64,000 bases of DNA, taken from Cochleicola gelatinilyticus. Lineage in GTDB: Bacteria > Bacteroidota > Bacteroidia > Flavobacteriales > Flavobacteriaceae. Position numbers and translations under genes: made by a program. The notes beneath the pieces were generated by a model. It saw only the letters and a list, made by a program, of their open reading frames with translations, searched no databases and was not told where the DNA came from. Shown piece by piece: positions 1 through 7,372 of this stretch. Numbering within the stretch: the first letter of the stretch is position 1; the number at the start of each line of letters is the position of its first letter. The stretch spans positions 372,001 to 436,000 of the forward strand of contig NZ_LRXL01000037.1 in the NCBI RefSeq assembly GCF_001637325.1, in the 5' to 3' direction.

Positions 1-522
1 AGTTGCATACCTTTCTTTTTTTAGATTTTTTTTAATCAATTCAATTAAGTAATCTTCATTTTTTTCATCGATATAATCTTTGGAAGTATCTTCAATTGAA
101 TCCTCAAATTTTGTTTTCCCATCTTCATTAACCATTATTGATAAATCGCTAAAATGTGAAGTAAATGGTACATCTTGTTTTTCGTAATTGGTTTGCATCT
201 TTCCAATTAATGCATACGGTCTATATCTTATCCAATCCCAAACATTTCTTTCCATACAGATTTTTGCGTAAGATGGGAATGATGCAGCAGCTTGAACGTT
301 ATAGTTTTTGATAGCAGGGATTAATCCACCAAGTGCCGGAGAGAATAATTCATCTGGACTATATTGTGATGTGGTTGCGTATTTGGTGGCTACTTTTAAT
401 GCAAGTGGTAATTGTGAGCAAGCAATTTTGTTTTTATTCTTATCTCTATCTATGAATAATTCATCTATTTCTAATTGAGATAGTTTGACATAGTTTTCTG
501 TAACGTATTGGTTTAAGTTCAC
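1..522 (-). CDS. Sigma-70 region 2-like phage protein (partial)
   Basis: Open to the left edge, so the C-terminus is missing; 174 codons are visible. The start is GTG at 522, because an in-frame TGA lies two codons upstream. Residues about 35-85 read like sigma-70 region 2: a short acidic helix, then GLIPAIKNYN, then FPSYAKICMERNVWDWIRY, matching the usual core-binding helix followed by the aromatic -10 recognition helix. The visible end (YLIELIKKNLKKE) could lead into region 4. It is probably a phage-encoded alternative sigma factor or derivative redirecting host RNA polymerase. It follows the 38-residue ORF in the leftward operon. The family call rests on pattern only. Confidence 0.65.
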   Translation of the reverse strand, partial: MNLNQYVTENYVKLSQLEIDELFIDRDKNKNKIACSQLPLALKVATKYATTSQYSPDELFSPALGGLIPAIKNYNVQAAASFPSYAKICMERNVWDWIRYRPYALIGKMQTNYEKQDVPFTSHFSDLSIMVNEDGKTKFEDSIEDTSKDYIDEKNEDYLIELIKKNLKKERYAT

Positions 523-536
523 TTTTCATTGTGGTA

Positions 537-653
537 TTATTTTGTGATGTTTTGGTTAGCATCATTATTTACTCTCAGAATATTATTTATTCTCAGTTCT
601 GTATTCTTTTGTTCAGCTCTCAATTGGTCTAATTTTTCTAATACTTCTTCCAT
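537..653 (-). CDS. 38-residue peptide coupled to replication initiator
   Basis: A small ORF starting MEEVLEKLDQLRAEQKN. Its ATG overlaps the stop of the replication initiator gene in a TAATG, indicating translational coupling, and the sigma-like gene follows 14 nt later. The heptad-like spacing of hydrophobic residues (V, L, L, L) and the charge pattern suggest a short helix or coiled coil. No known family is recognised. It may be a cofactor or antagonist of the initiator. The coding call rests on its position and start/stop overlap. Confidence 0.45.
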   Translation of the reverse strand: MEEVLEKLDQLRAEQKNTELRINNILRVNNDANQNITK

Positions 654-1846
654 TATGCTGTTTTATTTTTTAAATAAGTTATTATTTTGAATCTATCATT
701 ATTTGAGTAGTTTACACCTTGCTTAAATTCTCCAATTTGGATTAGGTATTTATCTATCATCTCTATTTTCCCAAGATTCATCGGAAGGTTCAAAATGTCC
801 ATATTAATCTTATCAGTATTTTCTACTTTGGTTTCATTTTTAAATGTGAAACTATCATCCACCATTTTTCGAGGTCTGTTTATTGGGATTACTTTTTCAT
901 CATATCCATCTTCAAATGGTAGTAACTTTTCTTCTTTAATTTCTTCCGGTAAATTTGGAATTATGTTACTTACATCGGAAATTATTTTTTCCCATTGCTT
1001 TTTTACTTTTCCAACGCTCGATAGTGCTTTTTCTTTTTCAAAGTTATAAGTTCTAAATTCTCCAGATAAAACACCATCTTTAAGAAATTTGATAATTTTT
1101 TCTTTTTGATTTGGGTTAGCACACTCAAAACGTTTCAATTCATTGAGGTAATTATTTATAAGTGCAAATAACTCATCTTGAAGGACTTTATCTTCTTCAG
1201 CTTGCTTTTTCTTTTCCCTATTTGCTTTTGCTTCTTCTCTTAGCTGTTTTCTTTTAGCTTCTTCTTTTTTCATTTCGACTTTTACTTGTTCAATGGTTGT
1301 ACAAGATTTAGCGAGGGTATCTATAATTCCTTCGTAATTTGATAGGGTAGAAGGATTAAATGACCTTTTAAGGGCTATTATGTCATCTTTAAGGGATGGT
1401 TTCTTTTCGATTATCTCGGTTTCGGTTAGTGTATTTTGCTTAATGGTATTTCCAAAAGGTTCATTTTGAGCTATCTTGATTTTCGTTGACGTTTCTTTCA
1501 TTGACTTGGTCTTTTTTCTAATTTCAGAAGGCTCATTTTGAGCTATCTTGAATTCGTTATAAATAGTTGCTTTTCTGTTTTTGTATTGCTTTTTCTTTTG
1601 GGTAATATTCTTAACAAAATCGGTTTTTATAATCCCTTTCTTTTCGAGTTGAGTAATATTTCTTTTTATGGTTGAGAATGGTGTACCCAATTCTTCAGCT
1701 ATTTCCTTTTGTGTCTGATAACAATATTTTCCGTTAAGTTGAAAGCTTAATAAATAGCCTAATATTACTTTGTGTGTAGTGGTTAAATCCTTCCTTTTCC
1801 TTAATTCGGTAGGAATCTTGATGAATGTTTCTTTTTCTTGTGTCAT
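653..1846 (-). CDS. Phage replication initiator (winged-helix, lambda O-like layout)
   Basis: 397 residues. Residues 1-80 form a winged-helix domain typical of phage O/DnaD-type replication proteins: a TTTHKVILGYLL helix, then QTQKEIAEELGTPFSTIKR as the helix-turn-helix, then QLEKKGIIK as the wing. Residues about 85-140 are a basic linker containing KIAQNEP twice (residues 100-106 and 124-130); the DNA encoding these is the same iteron found four times in the divergent region upstream. Residues about 190-230 are a charged coiled coil; the C-terminus is unassigned. The layout (N-terminal DNA binder, iterons inside the gene, C-terminal region perhaps loading a helicase) resembles lambda O. It is first in the leftward operon. 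Function is inferred from domain and iterons. Confidence 0.7.
   Translation of the reverse strand: MTQEKETFIKIPTELRKRKDLTTTHKVILGYLLSFQLNGKYCYQTQKEIAEELGTPFSTIKRNITQLEKKGIIKTDFVKNITQKKKQYKNRKATIYNEFKIAQNEPSEIRKKTKSMKETSTKIKIAQNEPFGNTIKQNTLTETEIIEKKPSLKDDIIALKRSFNPSTLSNYEGIIDTLAKSCTTIEQVKVEMKKEEAKRKQLREEAKANREKKKQAEEDKVLQDELFALINNYLNELKRFECANPNQKEKIIKFLKDGVLSGEFRTYNFEKEKALSSVGKVKKQWEKIISDVSNIIPNLPEEIKEEKLLPFEDGYDEKVIPINRPRKMVDDSFTFKNETKVENTDKINMDILNLPMNLGKIEMIDKYLIQIGEFKQGVNYSNNDRFKIITYLKNKTA
1458..1549. repeat. Two iterons inside the initiator gene
   Basis: The forward strand at 1528-1549 carries AAGGCTCATTTTGAGCTATC followed by TT, and 1458-1477 carries GGTTCATTTTGAGCTATCTT. These are reverse complements of the intergenic iterons at 2727-2825. 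The core GCTCA-TTT-TGAGC at 1531-1543 is a perfect inverted repeat. The two copies are 72 bp apart, three times the 24-bp spacing seen in the intergenic cluster. They encode the repeated KIAQNEP peptide. By analogy with lambda ori they are probable initiator binding sites. Confidence 0.75.
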
Positions 1847-2679
1847 AGTTTTTATTTTTATCCAGTATTATAAATTTTCCAGTTTTGCTTTTCGGGGTAC
1901 TGGAGTAGGTTAGGAGCTTATCCCCAACCTACAACCCCTGTAACTGAGTAATGTTACATATATAAATAGTCCTTTTTTACAGAAAGTATGATTTCCAATT
2001 GTTAAATAAAAGTTAAAATGTATTGTTTCCTAACCAATTTTACAGGTATAATGCGATAATAGTAAGAAAATCGATAAGTTGCAAGCCAAAATGAAATTGT
2101 TTTAAAAAAAATTGGATTTGATTAAAATAAATTGTATGTAGCTTTTTAAACCAATGTAAGAATTTATAATATGCTCACAGAGTTAATTTAAAATACTTTT
2201 AATGGATTTTAAGTCAAATATGGTATATTGATATATTTGAGTGTAAAATAGTTTCTTAAAACGCTTTAAAATGAATATTTTATTTAAAGGGGTTTAGCGG
2301 AATTTGGGGTTAGTTCGCTTGGAAGCGTTTGTTTACTTGGATATTTTCTTATTCTGTGGGGGTGGAGCGCAATCGGGGGTTTTAAATTAAGAAGGGTTGA
2401 AGGTGTATTTTCTTTTGTTAAATAATATTATTCAAAATATTTTAGTAATGTTTCCGGTTGGAGATTATTTATTTTAAAAAGATTTATTATAAAAAAAAAT
2501 ATTTATTGAAATAATAAAATATAAAAATTAGGATTGGAAAATGAGAAAATATATTTTTATTAAAATTAATGTTACAGGTAAAATAAAATATTAAATTTTT
2601 CAATCATATTTTTTCTTTATACTTTCTTTTTTATAAATAATATCTTTATAATTATATTACTTTATTCTTCTTTAAGTTA

Positions 2680-2720
2680 TAATCTAGTTATATATAATCT
2701 AGTTAGATTTAATCTAGTTA
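2680..2720. repeat. Three direct repeats of TAATCTAGTTA, 15-bp period
   Basis: Exact copies of TAATCTAGTTA begin at 2680, 2695 and 2710. The array ends seven bases before the first iteron. The repeat differs from the iterons, so a second binding protein, or a second domain of the initiator, may recognise it. Confidence 0.85.
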
Positions 2721-2726
2721 GTTAAG

Positions 2727-2825
2727 AAGGCTCAAAATGAGCTATCTAAAAAGGCTCAAAATGAGCCATCATAGAAGTGTCAAAATGAGCTATCTGGATT
2801 TTAAGAAGGCTCAAAATGAGCTATC
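2727..2825. repeat. Four iterons with palindromic core
   Basis: Copies of AAGGCTCAAAATGAGCTATC lie at 2727-2746, 2751-2770 (CCATC end), 2775-2794 (AAGTGTC start) and 2806-2825. Spacings are 24, 24 and 31 bp. The core GCTCA-AAA-TGAGC is an inverted repeat. The last two copies share a following TGGATTT. The same sequence occurs twice within the initiator gene on the other strand. Confidence 0.85.
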
Positions 2826-2927
2826 TGGATTTAGAATATTCTTCAACCAATAATCACCAATTTTAAATTAAATAGAATTATTTTCTATCAATATTGACTT
2901 TTTTAGTTTTTTGAACTATTTATTATA

Positions 2928-2942
2928 AATAACAGATAAGTA
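2928..2942 (+). promoter_or_regulatory. Repeated phage leader motif, copy 1
   Basis: AATAACAGATAAGTA lies 17 bases before the GTG of the 2959 gene. The identical 15-mer precedes the tail fibre gene (10401-10415) and the lysozyme gene (12933-12947). Immediately upstream is TATAAATA (2924-2931), which looks like a phage-late or sigma -10 element. The motif may be a phage promoter part or a translation leader; the sequence alone does not decide. Confidence 0.55.
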
Positions 2943-2958
2943 TATACCAAAATGAATA

Positions 2959-3432
2959 GTGCCAGAATCAGAAAAAAAATTATTAATCAATAAAATAATA
3001 TCCAAATTCCCCAATCATTTTAAAGAAGATTTGTTCAATGAATGTTACATCGAATTGGATAGTATTTTAAAGCGATTTGACCCAGAAAAAAGTAATATAA
3101 ATACTTTCAGTTACAAACATCTTTACTTCAAGTGTAAACACTTTATAAATAGTCTCCAGATAAATAATGAATCGTTAGATGAAATAATATTCGATGAAGA
3201 AGGGAATGGAGAAAGTAAAGTAAATTATTTGGAAAGTGTTGAAGATTTACAACTTCGAATAGAAACTACAGATTACATTCTTCAACACAATAAATATTTA
3301 ACTGAGGTTGAAAGATTCATTCAAGATAAGTACTACAAAAATAGAATGAGTGTGAAAGAAATAATAAATGTTTTTTATCCTTATCACCTTATAAAGAGCA
3401 AAAAAACTATCTACAAAATATTAAAAAAGTAA
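2959..3432 (+). CDS. Sigma-factor-like phage regulator
   Basis: 157 residues, GTG start. Residues 15-55 (FKEDLFNECYIELDSILKRF, then NTFSYKHLYFKCKHFINS) resemble sigma-70 region 2. Residues about 115-157, with MSVKEIINVF and KSKKTIYKIL, look like a region 4-type helix-turn-helix. It is the first gene of the rightward operon, so it is a candidate switch to middle or late transcription. An out-of-frame ATG lies seven bases upstream (2952), and an A8 run follows codon 5; removing one A would join that ATG to this frame, so the N-terminus is uncertain. The next gene starts directly after the stop. Confidence 0.55.
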   Translation: MPESEKKLLINKIISKFPNHFKEDLFNECYIELDSILKRFDPEKSNINTFSYKHLYFKCKHFINSLQINNESLDEIIFDEEGNGESKVNYLESVEDLQLRIETTDYILQHNKYLTEVERFIQDKYYKNRMSVKEIINVFYPYHLIKSKKTIYKILKK

Positions 3433-3660
3433 ATGACCAAATACGAACTAATTAATAACCAACTAACCAACCTTGTAAAACTTATAAGAAACAATATTAA
3501 AGCCGATAGCACAACGATACAGCACCTAATGATATATGAACGCTTTTACAAATTAGAGGGCAGCAAACAGCAAAGATATGAGCAATTAGCGAAGGAATAT
3601 AAACTATCTTCAAAATGGATTTCCCAAATAATATTAAGACTAAATAAAAATGCAAAATGA
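3433..3660 (+). CDS. Small helix-turn-helix phage protein
   Basis: 75 residues, ATG directly after the stop of the sigma-like gene. The C-terminal half (YEQLAKEYKLSSKWISQIIL) is a clear helix-turn-helix of the kind seen in sigma region 4 and Mor/C-type phage activators. It is probably a transcription regulator or a partner of the upstream sigma-like protein. Its stop overlaps the next start in ATGA. The exact family is not recognised. Confidence 0.6.
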   Translation: MTKYELINNQLTNLVKLIRNNIKADSTTIQHLMIYERFYKLEGSKQQRYEQLAKEYKLSSKWISQIILRLNKNAK

Positions 3661-3965
3661 TAACCATCAAAAAACTAAATAATTTAATGTATGATGTTTC
3701 GATAGCTATATTCGGAACTAAGAAAATTGAGTTTGAGAATGAAGAATTAGCCAAAATGATAAAGGAAGATGTATTAAGTTATTTCTGGTCAATGGATAAA
3801 ATGAATATAGCTATTGACATCGAAGAAATATCTGACGAAAGAACAAATAAGAAAGTTTATCTATTAAGATGTGAAGCTTTGTTAGTATTTAATGATGGAC
3901 GTGATGATGATGCTAATACAATTGGAAACTATATTTCCAATTCTTTTTTAAATAAATTAGAATAA
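3657..3965 (+). CDS. Hypothetical phage early protein
   Basis: 102 residues, translationally coupled to the preceding gene by a four-base ATGA overlap. It looks like a compact alpha/beta protein: MITIKKLNNLMYDVSIAIFG, an acidic helix, then strands around KVYLLRCEALLVFNDG. No motif or family is recognised. Membership in the tight early operon supports real expression. Confidence 0.55.
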   Translation: MITIKKLNNLMYDVSIAIFGTKKIEFENEELAKMIKEDVLSYFWSMDKMNIAIDIEEISDERTNKKVYLLRCEALLVFNDGRDDDANTIGNYISNSFLNKLE

Positions 3966-4011
3966 AACGGTCGTTTTTGGTTTTTCTACATATTTATTAT
4001 AAAGAACTAAT

Positions 4012-4500
4012 ATGAAAACATTTACTGAACACATCAATGAAGAAACAGAAACGATAAAGCAATTCTTAAAAACTCAAAATAATATTGAAATCAAAGAAAT
4101 TAAAAATGAAGGATATTCCAGATACGATTTCGATTTCATTTCTGGAACAACCGGAAACCCATTCAAGATATATGGAGTATGTGAAGCCAAAACACGAAAT
4201 TCAAATAGTAATGATTATGGAGATACAGGAGTACTAATAGAATTGGATAAATTAAATTCCATCTGTAAGGAAGTTACAAGTAAGAAAGAAGAAAATATAA
4301 ATGGAGATTACAGACCGTACTATCTTTCAAAATATAATGATGTAACATACCTTTTTAATTTAGAAAAATGTCAATTGGGAAACATAATATTTAAAAGATG
4401 TCCAAAAACATCATCAATTGATGGAAATACAGAATGGATAGACAAAGCTTGTTTTCTTCTTAATCCTAAAGATGCAATAATAAAAATCTACAATGATTAA
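4012..4500 (+). CDS. Phage protein, possible PD-(D/E)XK-type nuclease
   Basis: 162 residues, starting 46 bases after the previous gene behind an AT-rich TATTTATTATAAAGA element that resembles the one before 2959. Residues about 35-65 run SRYDFDF, about 20 residues, then VCEAKTR; an Asp on one strand and E-A-K on the next is the spacing of PD-(D/E)XK nucleases such as resolvases. The rest is rich in Lys and Asn without further motifs. It is the last gene before a terminator, so it closes the early block. The nuclease idea is weak; hypothetical protein is the safe call. Confidence 0.5.
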   Translation: MKTFTEHINEETETIKQFLKTQNNIEIKEIKNEGYSRYDFDFISGTTGNPFKIYGVCEAKTRNSNSNDYGDTGVLIELDKLNSICKEVTSKKEENINGDYRPYYLSKYNDVTYLFNLEKCQLGNIIFKRCPKTSSIDGNTEWIDKACFLLNPKDAIIKIYND

Positions 4501-4527
4501 CTAACTACCGGATGTTAAGTTAATATA

Positions 4528-4554
4528 AAACCACCTCAAAAGGGTGGTTTTTTT
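4528..4554 (+). terminator. Intrinsic terminator after early operon
   Basis: AAACCACC, a short CAAAA-containing loop, then GGTGGTTTTTTT forms a GC-containing stem followed by a T run, 28 bases beyond the stop at 4500. It separates the early genes from the structural genes. Confidence 0.85.
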
Positions 4555-4622
4555 ATTCATACGTGAAACCGTTAGAAAAGGTAGCTCGCCACTTACCATA
4601 TTACTAAAATACCTCTAAAATG

Positions 4623-4644
4623 GCTCATATAATAATATATGAGC
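4623..4644 (+). promoter_or_regulatory. Palindrome covering the start of the protease-scaffold gene
   Basis: GCTCATATA (4623-4631) and TATATGAGC (4636-4644) are perfect 9-bp inverted arms with a 4-base loop. The right arm includes the ATG at 4639. In RNA this would hide the start codon of the first structural gene; in DNA it is operator-like. The outer GCTCA/TGAGC halves match those of the iteron core. Confidence 0.6.
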
Positions 4645-5748
4645 AAAGCAGTAATTTTTATTGAAGGAGAAATAGGTGTTGATGTTGAACTAATTGATGT
4701 GGTAAGACAATACAAATCTTTTTCTAATCCAACTGAATTAGAAGTTATCGTTAATAGTCCGGGTGGATATGTTAACGTAGGTAAGTCTATATTTCAATAC
4801 TTAAAAAATCTTCAATTACCTGTAACCACAATTGCAAAAGGAATGTGTGCTTCAATTGCATCATATATATTTTTTGCAGGGGATTCACGTAAAATTTATG
4901 AAGATGCCGAAATAATGATTCACCTACCTAGTGGTGGAGTGAGTGGAACAGCTCAAAACATAGAAGATTATTCAAAAGAAATGAGGGCTTTAGAATCAGA
5001 ATTAGCTGAGTTCTATATGCCTTTTTTCAATTTAGATAAAGAAACAGTTTACAGCTTATTAGAACAAGAAAGCTGGATAAACAGTGATGCAGCGATGGAT
5101 ATGGGTATTGTAGATACAATCATAATACCATTAAAAGCCGTTGCAAAATTTGATAATAAAAATATAGATAAAAAAGAGAATATGAATAAAAACGAGAAGA
5201 CATTATTCAAAGCAATCAAAGATTATTTCACAGGTACGATAGAGCCAAAAAATTTAATGGTTCAAGATGCCAATGGTGATGAAATAAATTTTCCAGAATT
5301 GTCTGCTGATGAAGTACCAGTCGTTAGAGATGGTGAAACAGCAGGTAGTAAAGCAGTTGACGGTGAAGGTAAGCCAATCGAAGGAGAAAGAACAGCAACT
5401 AATGGGGATGTTTGGAAATTCGAAGCAGGTGAATTAGTAGAAATAGTAAAAGCTGAAACTGAAGAAGAGGTTACCGAAGAAGCAACTGAAGAAGAAACTG
5501 TTGATGTGGTTGAAACTGAAGAAGAAACTGTTGATGTAGAGCAGGTAATTAACACAATAATCGATGGTGTAACAGCGAGATTGGAAGGGCAATTTAATGA
5601 CCAATTCAAGACAATCAATACAGAGATAACAAGTATAAAAAAGAATGTTGGAAGCGATGAAGCAGAGGTGGAACCAACCAACAGAGTTAATAACACATCC
5701 GTAAACAAAAGAACGGATATGGCTTTCATAATGAGAAGCAAAAAATAA
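4639..5748 (+). CDS. ClpP-type prohead protease fused to scaffold
   Basis: 369 residues. Residues 1-165 are a ClpP/S14-type fold: VNSPGGYVNVGKSI is the oxyanion-side segment, GMCASIASY carries the probable nucleophile Ser72, and IMIHLP carries His95. Residues 180-369 are a hydrophilic, very acidic scaffold with EETVDVV(E)TEE repeats and a C-terminal helix. Protease-scaffold fusions are common in HK97-like heads, where the protease trims scaffold and itself during maturation. An in-frame ATG at codon 182 (5182) could give a separate scaffold product, like lambda Nu3 within C. The major capsid gene follows after 27 bases. Confidence 0.85.
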   Translation: MSKAVIFIEGEIGVDVELIDVVRQYKSFSNPTELEVIVNSPGGYVNVGKSIFQYLKNLQLPVTTIAKGMCASIASYIFFAGDSRKIYEDAEIMIHLPSGGVSGTAQNIEDYSKEMRALESELAEFYMPFFNLDKETVYSLLEQESWINSDAAMDMGIVDTIIIPLKAVAKFDNKNIDKKENMNKNEKTLFKAIKDYFTGTIEPKNLMVQDANGDEINFPELSADEVPVVRDGETAGSKAVDGEGKPIEGERTATNGDVWKFEAGELVEIVKAETEEEVTEEATEEETVDVVETEEETVDVEQVINTIIDGVTARLEGQFNDQFKTINTEITSIKKNVGSDEAEVEPTNRVNNTSVNKRTDMAFIMRSKK

Positions 5749-5775
5749 TAAAAAAGGAAAAAATTAATTTAAAAA

Positions 5776-6693
5776 ATGAGTTTAGATGTAACAAATTTTC
5801 AAGACATAGTTGTAAGAGAAAACAAAGCAATATTAAAGGCTTTATTCTCACAATCAGCAAATAAATATGCCTTATACCAATACGGTAATAAAGGTTCAAT
5901 GTCAATCCCTGTAGTTTCTAAAACAGGAAGTTTACAACAAGGTAAATGTGTAGGTAAAAACGGTACAGTTGTAATGGAAGAAGTATTAGTAAATGTACTT
6001 CCATATACATCATATTTCGATATATGTGCTGATGACTTACAAGCAAAATATAATCAAGTATTAGCACCCGGTTCAAATAATGAAGGTGATATTCCAGATT
6101 CAGTAGAAGAAGGAATAGTACTTACAGAAGTTTCAAATATAGGTGAAGAATTATCCTTCAACGCTTGGCAAGGTGATACAGCAGGTAGTGGATATACTTT
6201 TACAGATGGTTTCATTAAGATGATTGATACTAAAAATGTTTCAATCGATGGTAACACCTCAAATGCTACTGAAATAACAAAGGGTAATGTAATTGGTTTA
6301 GTGGATGATATGATTGTAGCAATGCCGCAAAAAGTTAAAAGAGCAGGTGATGCAGTATTACTTGTTGGTTCAGATGTTTTTGAATTGTATATACAAGCAT
6401 TAAAAGCTGCAAACTTATACCACTATGACCCAGAAATGGCAATCAACGGTATGTACAAGGTTCCCGGAACTAAAGTAACTATGATTGATGAATATGGATT
6501 AGAAGCTACCGATAGAATGTTCGCAGGATTTGGTGGAAATTTCATTCTTTCATCTGATGTTGAAGGTGAGCAAGAAATAATGGAAGTATGGTATTCAAAA
6601 GATGAAGATAAAGTAAACTTCAGAACAAAATTCAAATTCGGTTTAGGTTTAGCGAATGCCGATGAAATAACAGAATTTACTCTTTCAGCATAA
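5776..6693 (+). CDS. Major capsid protein (HK97-fold type)
   Basis: 305 residues directly after the protease-scaffold gene, the standard place for the major capsid protein. N-terminal helix DIVVRENKAILKALF, a P-domain-like central part, and a C-terminal FGGNFILSSDVEG...FRTKFKFGLGLA segment fit Bacteroidetes phage capsids. There is no long cleavable delta domain, in keeping with the separate scaffold. A stem-loop follows the stop. Confidence 0.75.
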   Translation: MSLDVTNFQDIVVRENKAILKALFSQSANKYALYQYGNKGSMSIPVVSKTGSLQQGKCVGKNGTVVMEEVLVNVLPYTSYFDICADDLQAKYNQVLAPGSNNEGDIPDSVEEGIVLTEVSNIGEELSFNAWQGDTAGSGYTFTDGFIKMIDTKNVSIDGNTSNATEITKGNVIGLVDDMIVAMPQKVKRAGDAVLLVGSDVFELYIQALKAANLYHYDPEMAINGMYKVPGTKVTMIDEYGLEATDRMFAGFGGNFILSSDVEGEQEIMEVWYSKDEDKVNFRTKFKFGLGLANADEITEFTLSA

Positions 6694-6722
6694 TAACTGA
6701 AAACTAATAATAAAATAGGTGA

Positions 6723-6749
6723 GTAGGTGGTGTAAAATGCACCACTTAC
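6723..6749 (+). promoter_or_regulatory. Stem-loop between capsid and tail tube genes
   Basis: GTAGGTGGTG (6723-6732) pairs with CACCACTTAC (6740-6749) over 10 positions, one of them G-T, around a 7-base loop. Outer AGGT/ACCT can add four pairs. No T run follows, so it is not a classic terminator; it may protect or process the capsid mRNA. Confidence 0.7.
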
Positions 6750-6780
6750 ATAACCTTCAAGATATAAATAATAATACAAA

Positions 6781-7356
6781 ATGGCTTGCAATAATAAATT
6801 AACAAGTGACATATTACAAAGTTGTGATGACCTTCCAAAAAAAGGATTAGCAAATAACAAAGCTGTTATCGTTAATGTTTCAGATGTGGATTGGAGTTCA
6901 ACAACTTCAAGCGGTGCAACTGTTACCTCACTTACATTAAAAAGTGGTAACACAGGTTATAAATTAGAAGATTTTAAAGACTTAGCATCAACTAATAGTA
7001 GTTTCGCTCCCAATGCTGAAGATGTTGATGGGTTTACACATTCTTGGTTATCGAGAATATTAACCACAAAAGCGGAAGATGCTGAATCAGCTAATCAACT
7101 TAAAAACGGTCGTTTCATAATGGTTGTGGAAACCAATTATGGTAGAGGTACTACTAATTCTTATAAAGTTTACGGATTTGAGAACGGTTTGAAATTGGCT
7201 GAAATGACCAATGGTTCTAAAGACAATAGCGGTGCTATCTTATACACTTTAACTAGTGAAGAAGGTACTGTAGAACAATATCCTTTTATGATTCTTAACG
7301 AGGGTGACTATGCAACTACAACTGCTTCATACGAAGCTTTATTTGCAGAAGTGTAA
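6781..7356 (+). CDS. Probable major tail (tube) protein
   Basis: 191 residues. It begins MACNNKLTSDILQSCDDLPKKGL, a pattern seen in major structural proteins of Bacteroidetes siphoviruses, and continues with beta-rich sequence (AVIVNVSDVDW, TVTSLTLKSGNTGYK). It is monocistronic-looking: stem-loops stand both before (6723-6749) and after (7373-7420), as if expression were set independently, which suits a high-copy tail tube subunit. An alternative is a head decoration protein. Confidence 0.55.
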   Translation: MACNNKLTSDILQSCDDLPKKGLANNKAVIVNVSDVDWSSTTSSGATVTSLTLKSGNTGYKLEDFKDLASTNSSFAPNAEDVDGFTHSWLSRILTTKAEDAESANQLKNGRFIMVVETNYGRGTTNSYKVYGFENGLKLAEMTNGSKDNSGAILYTLTSEEGTVEQYPFMILNEGDYATTTASYEALFAEV

Positions 7357-7372
7357 TAACTTAAAATAATTA

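Larger units (their letters stand above)
1850..2958. other. Divergent AT-rich control region, probable replication origin
   Basis: About 1.1 kb without a convincing gene, between the leftward initiator operon and the rightward early operon. From about 2440 to 2680 it is almost entirely A and T, as expected of a DNA-unwinding element. At 2680-2825 it holds a triplet of 11-bp repeats and then four 20-bp iterons. Divergent promoters are expected here, but no clear Bacteroidetes -33/-7 pair was found. The origin assignment is inferred from iterons, AT-rich DNA and the adjacent initiator gene. Confidence 0.6.

Noticed and set aside
1850-2679. Bacteroidetes-type -33/-7 promoter in the divergent region
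   Set aside because: TTG and TAnnTTTG pairs at proper spacing were not found; the AT-rich sequence makes chance partial matches likely.
5262-5741. Long minus-strand frame opposite the scaffold region
   Set aside because: The Ser/Val/Thr repeats are the antisense of the acidic GAA/GAG-rich scaffold; no start context or neighbours.
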